A DNA stretch of 64,000 nt from Mariprofundus sp. KV (lineage in GTDB: Bacteria; Pseudomonadota; Zetaproteobacteria; Mariprofundales; Mariprofundaceae): positions 1-64,000 of the forward strand of contig NZ_VWNB01000011.1 in assembly GCF_013387475.1 (NCBI RefSeq). The letters are read 5' to 3'. Both the position numbers and the translations under genes were made by a program. Of the stretch, positions 26,085-33,762 are shown piece after piece; the stretch's first letter is position 1; every line of letters begins with the position of its first letter. The notes beneath the pieces were generated by a model, which saw only the letters and a program-made list of their open reading frames with translations, made no database searches and was not told where the DNA came from.

Positions 26085-27002
26085 ATGAGTCAAGCCGTAG
26101 TCAGCGCCAAATCTCTGCGCAAAACATTCGGACATCGCGATGTGGTCTGCGGTATCAATTTCGATATCCGACCCGGCATCTGCTTTGGTATTCTCGGCCC
26201 TAACGGGGCGGGAAAAACGACCCTGATCCGCATGCTGATGGGACTCTCCCCTGTCACCTCCGGTGACTATCACCTCTTTGGTAGTGATGTCTCGGATACC
26301 TCCATTCACAGTCGTGTTGGTGTTGTGCCGCAACAGGATAATCTTGATCCCGACTTCTCGGTACGGCTGAATCTGAAGGTCTACGCGGGCTACTTCGGTA
26401 TCGACTCCAAAACGGCTGAATCACGTATTGAGGAGCTGCTCGAATTTGCCGCACTCTCCTCACGCGGTGATGATCAGGTAGCTACCCTCTCCGGTGGTAT
26501 GCGCAGGCGCCTTATGGTGGCCCGTGCCCTGATCAATGATCCTGATCTGGTTGTGCTCGATGAGCCCTCCACAGGTCTCGATCCGCAAGCCCGTCATCTG
26601 ATCTGGCAACGGCTGCGTTCACTGAAGGCAGCTGGTAAAACACTGATTCTGACCACCCACTATATGGAGGAGGCTGCCGAACTGTGTGATGAATTGATGG
26701 TGCTAGATCACGGTAATATTTTAACACGTGGTTCACTACGCGAGCTGATCAGTGAGCATGTGGAACCGGAGGTGGTGGCAATCCGCGGACTACACAATGA
26801 ACTTGATGCCATTGAACTCTGTGAAGGACTGGATATCCGCCGCGATCATGTCGGCGATACCTGGTTCTGCTACGCCATTGATGCCCGTCCTCTGGTGGCG
26901 CGCTGTGCCGAGCGCCCTGAGCTCACCTTCATCCATCGCCCCTCCTCGCTGGAGGATCTCTTCCTTAAACTTACCGGCCGCGACATGAGGGAGGAGGCGT
27001 GA
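26085..27002 (+). CDS. ABC exporter ATP-binding protein, NodI-like
   Basis: 305 residues from the ATG at 26085, with GGGAG nine bases upstream; an ATG at 26046 would lie in the promoter region. Walker A is GPNGAGKT, the signature is LSGGMRRR, Walker B is LVVLDEPSTGLDP, and the HYMEEAAELCD switch region is typical of ABC-2 exporters in the NodI/DrrA/CcmA-like group. The C-terminal 80 residues are an accessory domain found in NodI-like proteins. It overlaps the permease by four bases. Substrate unknown. Confidence 0.9.
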   Translation: MSQAVVSAKSLRKTFGHRDVVCGINFDIRPGICFGILGPNGAGKTTLIRMLMGLSPVTSGDYHLFGSDVSDTSIHSRVGVVPQQDNLDPDFSVRLNLKVYAGYFGIDSKTAESRIEELLEFAALSSRGDDQVATLSGGMRRRLMVARALINDPDLVVLDEPSTGLDPQARHLIWQRLRSLKAAGKTLILTTHYMEEAAELCDELMVLDHGNILTRGSLRELISEHVEPEVVAIRGLHNELDAIELCEGLDIRRDHVGDTWFCYAIDARPLVARCAERPELTFIHRPSSLEDLFLKLTGRDMREEA

Positions 27003-27775
27003 TCCTCTTCCATCTTGCTCCAACCCGTGTGCTGGCTGTCTGGCGGCGCAACTTTCTCGTCTGGAAACAGCTGGCTGGTGCCTCAATGCTGGGCAACTTC
27101 GGTGATCCTTTCCTCTATCTGCTGGGGCTGGGTTATGGGCTTGGTGCCTACATCGGTGATATGGGCGGCATCCCCTACATGGCCTATCTGGCCAGCGGCA
27201 TTCTCTGCTCAAGTGCCATGAATACCGCCACCTTCGAAAGTCTCTATTCAGCCTTCACTCGCATGAACCAGCAGGGCACCTGGGAATCGATGCTCGCCAC
27301 ACCGGTGCGAGTGCAGGAGATCATTGCCGGCGAGCAGATCTGGGCCGCCACCAAGAGCCTTATCAGTGGCACAGCAATCTTTCTTGTCGCCGGTCTGCTC
27401 GGTGGTATTCAGCAGTGGGAAACCGCCCTTCTCGCCCTGCCTGTGATCTTCCTGATCGGCCTGGCATTTTCAGGACCTGCACTGGCAATCTGTGCCATCT
27501 CCCCCAGCTACGATTTCTTCCTCTACTACTTCACGCTGGCTGTCACGCCGATGTTCCTCTTCTGCGGTGTTTTTTACCCCATTGATACCCTGCCAAACCC
27601 TGTTCAGCTCATTGCCCAGCTTCTGCCTCTGACCCACGCTGTGGCACTGATTCGCCCGCTGTTGACCGAAATGCCGCTGACTTTGCCGTGGCTGCATGTC
27701 GGCGTTCTTGCGCTTTATGCCGCAGGTGGATTCACCCTTGCAACCCGCCTGGCCTCCCGACGCCTTATTCGCTAA
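26999..27775 (+). CDS. ABC-2 exporter permease, NodJ-like
   Basis: 258 residues with six predicted membrane helices, beginning at a GTG that overlaps the ATPase stop (GTGA). The conserved NodJ/ABC-2 signature is visible: QGTWESMLATPVRVQEIIAGEQIWAATKS and, near the end, FCGVFYPIDTLPNPVQLIAQLLPLTHAVALIRPLL. NodIJ homologues in non-rhizobia export hydrophobic or glycan-like molecules of unknown identity. It lies divergent from the arsR-type operon and may share its control region. Confidence 0.9.
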   Translation: MILFHLAPTRVLAVWRRNFLVWKQLAGASMLGNFGDPFLYLLGLGYGLGAYIGDMGGIPYMAYLASGILCSSAMNTATFESLYSAFTRMNQQGTWESMLATPVRVQEIIAGEQIWAATKSLISGTAIFLVAGLLGGIQQWETALLALPVIFLIGLAFSGPALAICAISPSYDFFLYYFTLAVTPMFLFCGVFYPIDTLPNPVQLIAQLLPLTHAVALIRPLLTEMPLTLPWLHVGVLALYAAGGFTLATRLASRRLIR

Positions 27776-27908
27776 CTCCATAGTATCGTTCATCAATAGC
27801 TCACAACCGGAGTGAAAAAAGCACAACAAAACAGAGCAGAAGACAGGTAAGATTAAAAAAAATTATTATTTTTCAAATATTTACAAGAATTAACCCTACT
27901 GAAAATGC

Positions 27909-27937
27909 TTGATTATTTTGCTCGGTTATTTTATGTT
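27909..27937 (+). promoter_or_regulatory. sigma-70-type promoter of the small membrane peptide
   Basis: TTGATT at 27909-27914 and TATGTT at 27932-27937 are separated by 17 bases, 40 bases ahead of the small open frame. Upstream, 27853-27882 is an A/T-only stretch with one C, which could act as an UP element, and it contains TTTTCAAAT, the left half of the palindrome at 29375. Confidence 0.45.
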
Positions 27938-27977
27938 GGAAGACATGATCGTCCATGTGGCGGCTAAGGAGTACAAC

Positions 27978-28085
27978 ATGAGTGATTCAGATCAGGTAGG
28001 CGGCCCAATGGAAGCAATTATACTGATGTCCATTACAGGAGGTATAACAATCACTTTCTTTATGTTTCTAGGCGGCATTCTATAA
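27978..28085 (+). CDS. 35-residue single-helix membrane peptide
   Basis: An ATG at 27978 with AAGGAG at 27966-27971 opens 35 codons ending in TAA. The peptide starts MSDSDQVGGPMEA and continues as one hydrophobic helix of about 20 residues rich in I, T, F and G, ending GGIL. A promoter-like pair lies upstream and a strong intrinsic terminator starts 28 bases after the stop, so this looks like a monocistronic small gene. It resembles in size the small subunits of respiratory oxidases or other membrane micropeptides, but no family is recognised. Confidence 0.6.
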   Translation: MSDSDQVGGPMEAIILMSITGGITITFFMFLGGIL

Positions 28086-28110
28086 CCCCCAGGAGCACAA
28101 CGTCAGTATA

Positions 28111-28141
28111 GTCCCGGCCGATTATGCCGGGGCTTTTTTTT
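28111..28141 (+). terminator. intrinsic terminator after the small membrane peptide
   Basis: CCCGGC at 28113-28118 pairs with GCCGGG at 28126-28131 around a seven-base loop, followed by GC and eight T bases (28134-28141). This is the clearest plus-strand intrinsic terminator in the window. Confidence 0.92.
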
Positions 28142-28317
28142 GTCCGAAATTCATCCTCTCAGCCACACAAAAAAGGTTCATCGCGGAAGTCCGGGAAAAC
28201 ACTTTAGTAAACCAGAACTGACGGCGCGCCCTTTTGCCGTGATGGTGGAATTATTTGTTCATTTCTTTTGATTCGGACCATTATGGCCCTCACCCTTCGG
28301 GCTAACTTAAGTTCGTC

Positions 28318-28606
28318 CAAATGGGCTCCTGCCCATTTGCGCCTCTTCCCATTGAACAATAAATACTTCGGCGCATCTTGGAATGGGATTGAAAGACAAT
28401 CCAATCTCACAGCTGGAACAGTGACGCTTGATCCCCCGCTAGCAGGCTGCCGAGACAAATGTTCAAAATCGGAGAAGAGCGGCGGAGCCGTGGCCGATTT
28501 TTAACATGCAGGATCGGGAACCCGAAGGGCTGACTGCTCTCCGGGGCGGCTTTCTTTCACCCCTTTCTTTACCGCTAAAGAAAGGGGGATGCTCTGCGCA
28601 GCAGAG
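28318..28606. repeat. chain of perfect hairpins in a 640-bp non-coding region
   Basis: 28086-28725 has no convincing gene. Within it are consecutive perfect inverted repeats: 28318-28339 (nine pairs, TCCT loop), 28386-28402 (GGATTG/CAATCC), 28465-28501 (AAAATCGG/CCGATTTT enclosing CGGC/GCCG at 28480-28490), 28515-28524 (CGGG/CCCG), 28560-28587 (twelve pairs, CCGC loop, CTTTCTTT/AAAGAAAG core), and 28592-28606 (CTCTGC/GCAGAG). Short open frames cross it on both strands but lack ribosome-binding sites. I recall similar CTTTCTTT/AAAGAAAG intergenic sequences from other proteobacteria, but cannot check; a REP-like or structured-RNA element is possible. Confidence 0.65.
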
Positions 28607-28681
28607 TAGTAAAGTTGAATGTCACTATCGGGATCAAAAATATATGTTTCCCGCGATTCAGCGGCTAATCCGAAATATACC

Positions 28682-28704
28682 AAAAAAAACCCGGCATGCG
28701 GGGG
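28682..28704 (-). terminator. intrinsic terminator of the cysteine-tailed receiver gene
   Basis: On the minus strand, CCCG and CGGG arms around the GCATG centre (28690-28703) are followed by eight U residues (A-run at 28682-28689). It lies 22 bases after the stop of the receiver gene. Confidence 0.75.
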
Positions 28705-28725
28705 CAGAAATCAGCTTAATCTGTA

Positions 28726-29256
28726 TCAGTGCAGATAGTCGGAGAGTTTCTTGTTAAGACGGGATTCGGCAGCAGCGATATATTGAACATCCGTTGCATG
28801 AGGACAGGTCCAGTCTGCAACCTCATTCGCATCACAGCGACCCACAGAACCACAATCAAGATCGCTCGATGGCCCGCACTCCATGCACTCAGCCAATTTG
28901 TTGAGCACCTCTTGCAGAGATCCCGGATAGAAGGGTTTTGCCAAAGACATACAGGCCAGATTGTTAGTCTCTAAGCCGAAATCAGCCCCATCGCTCATGA
29001 TAATAAATTTCATATCCGGGTTCTCAGGCGCCAGGCCTGCCATCATCTGATAACCGTTCATGTATGGCATCACTACATCCACAAAAGTAACAAATGGTTT
29101 CACGAAACCATCGCAGTTCACATGCTGAATATAGGTCAGAGCATCCGAAAATGATTGCACATCGTAACCAAACCGCTCTAACAGGGCCTCCATAAACTCC
29201 CGAATACAGGCATCATCATCAACAATATGAATTAATCGTTTGGGCAAATCGTTCAT
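28726..29256 (-). CDS. response-regulator receiver with cysteine-rich C-terminal tail
   Basis: 176 residues from the ATG at 29256, eight bases after AGGAG; a GTG at 29265 is too close to it. Residues 1-120 form a CheY-like receiver with acidic pocket D13-D15, phospho-acceptor D60 (TFVDVVMP) and K107 (LAKPF). The remaining 55 residues are not a DNA-binding domain; they carry C124, C127, C135, C141 and C151, the last in CPH, and end in a predicted helix. Such spacing suggests a metal or Fe-S site, or a redox switch. No kinase is adjacent. Divergent from the cytochrome c'-like gene with a 20-bp palindrome between. Confidence 0.8.
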   Translation of the reverse strand: MNDLPKRLIHIVDDDACIREFMEALLERFGYDVQSFSDALTYIQHVNCDGFVKPFVTFVDVVMPYMNGYQMMAGLAPENPDMKFIIMSDGADFGLETNNLACMSLAKPFYPGSLQEVLNKLAECMECGPSSDLDCGSVGRCDANEVADWTCPHATDVQYIAAAESRLNKKLSDYLH

Positions 29257-29374
29257 GATCATCACTCCTTCGGCTCGTACCAGATCGACAACATCTGTCC
29301 TTGCTTAGAAGTATCTACCGAAACAGTAAAAAAGGTGCGTGAACTAATTCACAAATCCGAAATTAATGACCATT

Positions 29375-29394
29375 TTTTCAAATGCATTTGAAAA
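29375..29394. promoter_or_regulatory. 20-bp perfect palindrome TTTTCAAATGCATTTGAAAA
   Basis: The palindrome is perfect over all 20 bases and lies in the 233-base gap between two divergent genes, about 119 bases from the receiver start and 95 from the cytochrome start. It is AT-rich and has no U-run logic for a terminator, so a dimeric regulator site shared by both promoters is the simplest reading. Confidence 0.65.
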
Positions 29395-29489
29395 GAATAG
29401 CTACGTTACTTCACCGCAGTCCTACTCTCCTGCCCCGTTTGATCTATACTAATAACAGGTAGAAGAGATTCAGGATTGGAGGTGCATGA

Positions 29490-29972
29490 ATGCCTAAGGT
29501 TATGATAGCCGCAGCCCTGCTGTTTATTGCGCTTCTCATGCAAGCTTGCGCCACTGATCTGGATAGGCCGGAGCTTAAGAAAACCGGCAATGCAGAGATC
29601 CATGCTGTTTCTAATGCCATGCTCAGAACTGTCATGCGGAAGATCAGATCTCAGGCTATCGATCATGATGACGCATCAAGAAGTGCAGAAGAAGAGGCCG
29701 AATATTTCAGTGAAGCCGCCAGGATCGCTGACTCGATTGAAGCATCCGCACAATTTATCCCCAAGATAGGCAAACGACTCACGCTAAACCCTCAGGAGCT
29801 TGCGACATTTACAGCGCTTGGCGACAAACTCAGACAACAGGCTGAAGAGGTAAGATGGCTGGCCATTGCCGGAGGAGCTATGTCTCTACGCAAAAAAATG
29901 AATCAGACGATCGAAACCTGCAACAGCTGCCACGACCTCTTCCGGACTATGCCCAAGAGCGAAAAAGAGTAA
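29490..29972 (+). CDS. cytochrome c'-like monoheme lipoprotein
   Basis: 160 residues. GGAGG precedes the ATG; an overlapping ATG four bases upstream hits a stop at once. The signal peptide ends at a lipobox-like LMQAC (C20). The mature part is mostly helical and a single heme motif C144-NSCH lies close to the C-terminus, the arrangement of cytochrome c'/c556 four-helix bundles. These bind NO, CO or act in electron transfer; the family is broad and lipoprotein members are less common. It faces the cysteine-tailed receiver gene, which suggests a shared redox or NO-related function. Confidence 0.82.
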   Translation: MPKVMIAAALLFIALLMQACATDLDRPELKKTGNAEIHAVSNAMLRTVMRKIRSQAIDHDDASRSAEEEAEYFSEAARIADSIEASAQFIPKIGKRLTLNPQELATFTALGDKLRQQAEEVRWLAIAGGAMSLRKKMNQTIETCNSCHDLFRTMPKSEKE

Positions 29973-30084
29973 TTGCATAACATTTTCTGAACCACTGAGA
30001 GCATCAATATGCATTGCAAAAATTTTTGCCTCCCCATAAATCCTTTTTCATTTACTATAGAAGATAAGTCGGGGAATTGCTGAA

Positions 30085-30118
30085 AATAAAAAAGCCCCCT
30101 GCTTGCGCAGAGGGCTTT
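30085..30118 (-). terminator. terminator of the sqr-like operon
   Basis: AAAGCCC (30091-30097) pairs with GGGCTTT (30112-30118); a further four pairs lie inside, with one mismatch and a TTGC loop. The A-rich stretch 30085-30093 gives a U-run on the minus strand, 30 bases beyond the 54-residue gene. It may also catch plus-strand transcripts from the cytochrome gene, 113 bases upstream. 29973-30084 otherwise shows nothing. Confidence 0.85.
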
Positions 30119-30147
30119 GGTGTTTCAGCGGTTAATACCCTTGGGTA

Positions 30148-30312
30148 TCAGTGGTGCGATTTCGACATCAGTTTAAGCATCTTCAGATTGATGACGATAA
30201 AGCGGTAGAACTGCCAGATAACAGATGTCCGCATACTTTTGGTAAACCCGGTCGGGGCTGGTGGATAATAAGCCTGCTGATAAGGCTCCTTATTGGTTGG
30301 TTTATTTGCCAT
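30148..30312 (-). CDS. 54-residue companion of the sqr-like flavoprotein
   Basis: An ATG at 30312 with GAGGAG seven bases upstream opens 54 codons ending in TGA, 39 bases after the sqr-like stop and before a terminator. The first half is polar and proline/tyrosine-rich (MANKPTNKEPYQQAYYPPAP); the second half is a basic amphipathic or membrane-hugging helix (SVIWQFYRFIVINLKMLKLM) and ends SKSHH. The sequence suggests a peripheral membrane protein that could dock the flavoprotein or quinone site. No family is recognised. Confidence 0.65.
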   Translation of the reverse strand: MANKPTNKEPYQQAYYPPAPTGFTKSMRTSVIWQFYRFIVINLKMLKLMSKSHH

Positions 30313-30351
30313 GTCATGCTCCTCAAAAAATATTTATAAATATCTATTCTA

Positions 30352-31809
30352 TTAATCTGGTAGCAGTGACCAGCCCGGTTTCAGCTTAGCCTGATAGATG
30401 AAGGTATGATGCAGAATATACTTCATCCAGTGACCTGCCAAACCGATCTCACCGGTAGTAAGGTTAATATCACGGCCATGTTCCGGATATTTCTCAAAGT
30501 CCGGCACAACCGGGAACACTGTCATTGTTGCAGCTGTACCCTTAAACACATGTGAACCGGTTGAAGCCACACATGCCGCACCCATCTCTGCCATCGAGGC
30601 TGTATGGGTTGGCTCTTTGGCGCCATTGACCATATCACGAATACTCTGAGCCACAGCGATAGCCATGGTTGCAGATGGCATGCCTGTACGTGGTGGGGTT
30701 GGGCCAATGGGTGTGCCGTTGGCACTCTGCATCGGCTTACTGATCGGATGCGGTGGTGCAAAGGCGATACCGATGGCAAACATGTTTTTATAGGTTGGGT
30801 TCTGGTAGTTCCTTGGCCAGTCCTTGGCACTCCACTCCGCATAGGGGCGCGGTGTGTAATCAGCATCGACTTTCAGGAAGCCGTTGGGTGCAAAGATATT
30901 GGCTGTAATATCTTCGCCAGCCTTATCAAAGGCTTTAAGGCCAACACCGGCAAAGGGTGGAATCAGCATGGAGAAGTCAAACTCCTGCTCGTGGAAGGCG
31001 CCATCGAGTGTCTCGTAATGGATCAGGCCAGCTTCAACCTTCTTCACGTGTGCTCGTGTAATCCACTCAATGCCACGCTCAACCATCAGTGATTCAGCGA
31101 AGGTCTTGCCGTTGGTGACGTAACCGCCACGTTTGATATGTACGCCGCCCATGCCGAAGTCACCGAGCTCATACTCATTACTGATCCAGACAATACGGGC
31201 CATATCGCGCACGCCCGCTTCACGCAGAACGTGGTCAACGTTATAGATATACTCAAAGGCAGCACCCTGACAGGTACACATACCGTGACCGGTTCCGATC
31301 ACCACGGTGCAGTGCTCACCGGCTTTCATTCTATCAATGGTCGCCTGCAGCTTCTCATTGGCCTCAAGTGCATGACCAGCGGTACATACTGATACAGTGT
31401 GTCCGTGATCCGGGCCTAACCCTTCAGTTGCAGCAAAGTTCAGTTTCGGGCCTGTCGCATTGATCATGTAATCATATTCAATGTTTTCCTGCTCTCCGGC
31501 TCTGCTCTCAAGGGTGTACTCAACCGTAATAAATGGCTTGTCGCTATCGGCACTACCCTCAGGATTGATTGAGAGCGCTTTGGCCTGGCGGAAATCGACA
31601 TTGGTCTTTTTATAAACCTCAGCCAGATCGAAGGTCACATCGGCTTCAGTCATCTGACCTACACCTACCCAGATATTGGATGGAATCCAGTTCCATTTGG
31701 CATTGGGAGAAACCACGATAATCTCATGTTTCTTTCCTATCCATTTATCAAGATACCTGGCTGCAGTATGGCCAGATATGCCAGCACCTAAAATTACGAT
31801 TCGCGACAT
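30352..31809 (-). CDS. sulfide:quinone oxidoreductase-like flavoprotein
   Basis: 485 residues from the ATG at 31809, which has GGAGG; an open frame to 31854 lacks one. The N-terminal FAD motif is GAGISGHTAARYL. Cysteines C142, C178/C180 and C413 match the three-cysteine pattern of sulfide:quinone oxidoreductases, where two form the redox pair and the third caps sulfur. The C-terminus (HHTFIYQAKLKPGWSLLPD) is the amphipathic membrane-binding end known from SQR proteins. The protein would oxidise sulfide to sulfane sulfur or polysulfide and reduce ubiquinone, feeding persulfides to the rhodaneses encoded nearby. The extra length relative to type I SQR suggests another subtype; flavocytochrome-like relatives are a second option. 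Confidence 0.85.
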   Translation of the reverse strand: MSRIVILGAGISGHTAARYLDKWIGKKHEIIVVSPNAKWNWIPSNIWVGVGQMTEADVTFDLAEVYKKTNVDFRQAKALSINPEGSADSDKPFITVEYTLESRAGEQENIEYDYMINATGPKLNFAATEGLGPDHGHTVSVCTAGHALEANEKLQATIDRMKAGEHCTVVIGTGHGMCTCQGAAFEYIYNVDHVLREAGVRDMARIVWISNEYELGDFGMGGVHIKRGGYVTNGKTFAESLMVERGIEWITRAHVKKVEAGLIHYETLDGAFHEQEFDFSMLIPPFAGVGLKAFDKAGEDITANIFAPNGFLKVDADYTPRPYAEWSAKDWPRNYQNPTYKNMFAIGIAFAPPHPISKPMQSANGTPIGPTPPRTGMPSATMAIAVAQSIRDMVNGAKEPTHTASMAEMGAACVASTGSHVFKGTAATMTVFPVVPDFEKYPEHGRDINLTTGEIGLAGHWMKYILHHTFIYQAKLKPGWSLLPD

Positions 31810-31868
31810 GTTTCCTCCTTCTGTTTCCTCAACGTCATTAGTGATCGAATTCAAATTATCGCGTTAAG

Positions 31869-31880
31869 ATATTATAATAT
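31869..31880. promoter_or_regulatory. 12-bp AT-only palindrome upstream of the sqr-like gene
   Basis: ATATTATAATAT at 31869-31880 is a perfect palindrome about 60 bases before the sqr-like ATG. It shares the AATATTATA core with the AT-rich stretch at 26031-26041 next to the ArsR-type gene, so the same regulator could bind both. Inference only. Confidence 0.4.
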
Positions 31881-32055
31881 TGTTATATGTCAAGCATCAC
31901 GTTATCCTATGATTGTAACAGAAAAATCAGAACGTGCTTGAATGCGTGTGAATTCAGACCATCAGCTTGATAGAAGTGAGGTTGTTTTAAAGCTGTTTTG
32001 TGAACACCAGCTTCGTCACTCAACGCCTGTATTGACTTGTTGCCTTCTGAATACG

Positions 32056-32433
32056 TTAGAGGGTGCGTGCCAGCTGAATGCCCAACCATGTCAGGGTGAG
32101 ACAGACAACCACCTGACCGATCACATTACCCAGGGCGAGTGCCAAAGCCCCCTCCTGCAACAGGCGGATCGACTCCAGTGAATAGGTAGAGAAGGTGGTA
32201 AATGCACCGAGGAAACCAACTGTCAGTGCCAAACGCACCAGCTCGCTGACGGTGGAGCGCTCAATAAGCCAGACAAAGAGAAAGCCGAGCAGAAAGCTGC
32301 CGATGGCATTCACGGCAAAGGTACCCCACGGAAAGGCACCGCCAGCCATGCGCTGGATACCCGAGGCCATCAACCAGCGCATCACTGCACCGGTTGCACC
32401 ACCAATAGCCACTGCCACCAACTGTGCTGTCAC
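32056..32433 (-). CDS. crcB: fluoride channel CrcB/FluC
   Basis: 125 residues, four membrane helices. Conserved Fluc elements are present: GGATGAVMRW at the start, the N-x-I-GSFLLG stretch of helix two, and GFLGAFTTFSTYSLE, which holds the central sodium site and the phenylalanine box. The protein acts as a dual-topology dimer that lets fluoride leave the cell. It overlaps rarA by four bases. No fluoride-riboswitch-like sequence was noticed near it. The 240-base region to its right-hand neighbour (31810-32055) contains only the dyad described above. Confidence 0.93.
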   Translation of the reverse strand: MTAQLVAVAIGGATGAVMRWLMASGIQRMAGGAFPWGTFAVNAIGSFLLGFLFVWLIERSTVSELVRLALTVGFLGAFTTFSTYSLESIRLLQEGALALALGNVIGQVVVCLTLTWLGIQLARTL

Positions 32434-33746
32434 TTTTTATCTCCCCTTCTCTCATTCAACCAATCTATTCGCTCTTTAAGTGTACGTTCAAAGCCGCGCT
32501 CGACTGGTTGATAGAACTGACCATGCACACCATCGGGAAGATGCTGCTGATGAACCACGCCGTCCACTGCATTGTGGGCATACTGGTAACCCACGCCATG
32601 CCCCAGCTCTTTCATCAGCTTCGTGGGTGCATTTTTCAAATGGGACGGCACATCCGTCTGCTGTGTCTCTCTGGCCAGCTTACGAGCCGCTTTCTCGGCC
32701 ATGTAAGCGGCATTACTCTTGGGTGCAAGGGCAAGGTAGATCGCTGCCTCAAAAAGCCCCTGCTCCCCCTCTGGTGAGCCGAGAATCTCAAACATGCGAT
32801 GGGCATCAAGCGTGATATTGAGCGCCTTGGGATCAGCAAGGCCGATATCCTCTGTGGCCATACGAATCAATCGACGTGCGATATAAAGTGGCTGCTCCCC
32901 CGCCTCCAGCATGCGTGCCAGCCAGTAGATGGCAGCGTCAGCATCGGAATCTCGCACCGACTTGTGCAGAGCGGAGATCAGATCGTAGTGGGCATCGCCA
33001 TCGCGATCATAACGGGCAGCACGTCTCAGGCTCTGCGCCTGCACCGCCTGTTTATCCCAGTTTTTTGAGCGATCCGACTCAAACAGGGCATTAAGCGCAT
33101 TGATCGCATAACGGGCATCACCATCACTGCCCTCAGCCAGCCAGTTCACTGCATCATCCGTCACCGCAAAAGCAGCTGACTGCTGCTGCAGGTAGTCCAC
33201 TGCACGCTGCAGAATCGATGCGATATCGGCAGGCTCAAGAGCGTTAAGAACAATCACGCGGCAGCGTGAAAGCAGCGCATTGTTCAGGCTGAATGAGGGG
33301 TTTTCCGTAGTGGCACCGACCAGCACCAGTGTGCCATCCTCGATATAGGGCAGCAGCACATCCTGCTGGGCTTTATTAAAGCGATGGATCTCATCAAGAA
33401 AAAGTAGCCAGGTCTGACCCCGGGCTCTGGCCTGTTTGACCACCTGTTGCACTTCTGCTTTTCCTGCTGAAACTGCTGAGAGTTGCGTAAAAGGGATACC
33501 GGCGGCATCAGCCATCATCGTGGCCAGCGTGGTTTTTCCCACCCCCGGCGGCCCCCAGAAGATACAGGAGATACAGCGTCCCTCCGCCATCATTGCGGCA
33601 AACCATGAGTCGTTACGGGTCAACTCATGCTGACCTGCCACTTCATCAAGGGATTTGGGGCGAATGCGGTGCGCCAGTGGTACATTGATATCGATCTCTG
33701 AGCCAGCTCCGGCCTCAGGTTGAAGTAGTGATACCTGCTGTGCCAC
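32430..33746 (-). CDS. rarA: replication-associated recombination ATPase RarA
   Basis: 438 residues. Walker A is GPPGVGKT (65-72), Walker B is [16 protein letters not shown], and the sensor block [23 protein letters not shown] is diagnostic of RarA/MgsA. The C-terminal domain includes [18 protein letters not shown] and the oligomerisation end. RarA acts at stalled replication forks. In many proteobacteria the order lolA-rarA is conserved, often after ftsK; here a fadL-like gene is inserted between lolA and rarA. Confidence 0.94.
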   Translation of the reverse strand: MAQQVSLLQPEAGAGSEIDINVPLAHRIRPKSLDEVAGQHELTRNDSWFAAMMAEGRCISCIFWGPPGVGKTTLATMMADAAGIPFTQLSAVSAGKAEVQQVVKQARARGQTWLLFLDEIHRFNKAQQDVLLPYIEDGTLVLVGATTENPSFSLNNALLSRCRVIVLNALEPADIASILQRAVDYLQQQSAAFAVTDDAVNWLAEGSDGDARYAINALNALFESDRSKNWDKQAVQAQSLRRAARYDRDGDAHYDLISALHKSVRDSDADAAIYWLARMLEAGEQPLYIARRLIRMATEDIGLADPKALNITLDAHRMFEILGSPEGEQGLFEAAIYLALAPKSNAAYMAEKAARKLARETQQTDVPSHLKNAPTKLMKELGHGVGYQYAHNAVDGVVHQQHLPDGVHGQFYQPVERGFERTLKERIDWLNERRGDKK

Positions 33747-33762
33747 GCTACAGCCCTAAATC

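Noticed and set aside
28204-28757. Several overlapping open frames of 60-84 codons on both strands
   Set aside because: They cross the hairpin chain, lack ribosome-binding sites, and their translations show no domain or coherent hydrophobic pattern.
32434-33746. Fluoride riboswitch near crcB
   Set aside because: crcB overlaps rarA and has no leader of its own; no riboswitch-like fold was noticed before rarA.
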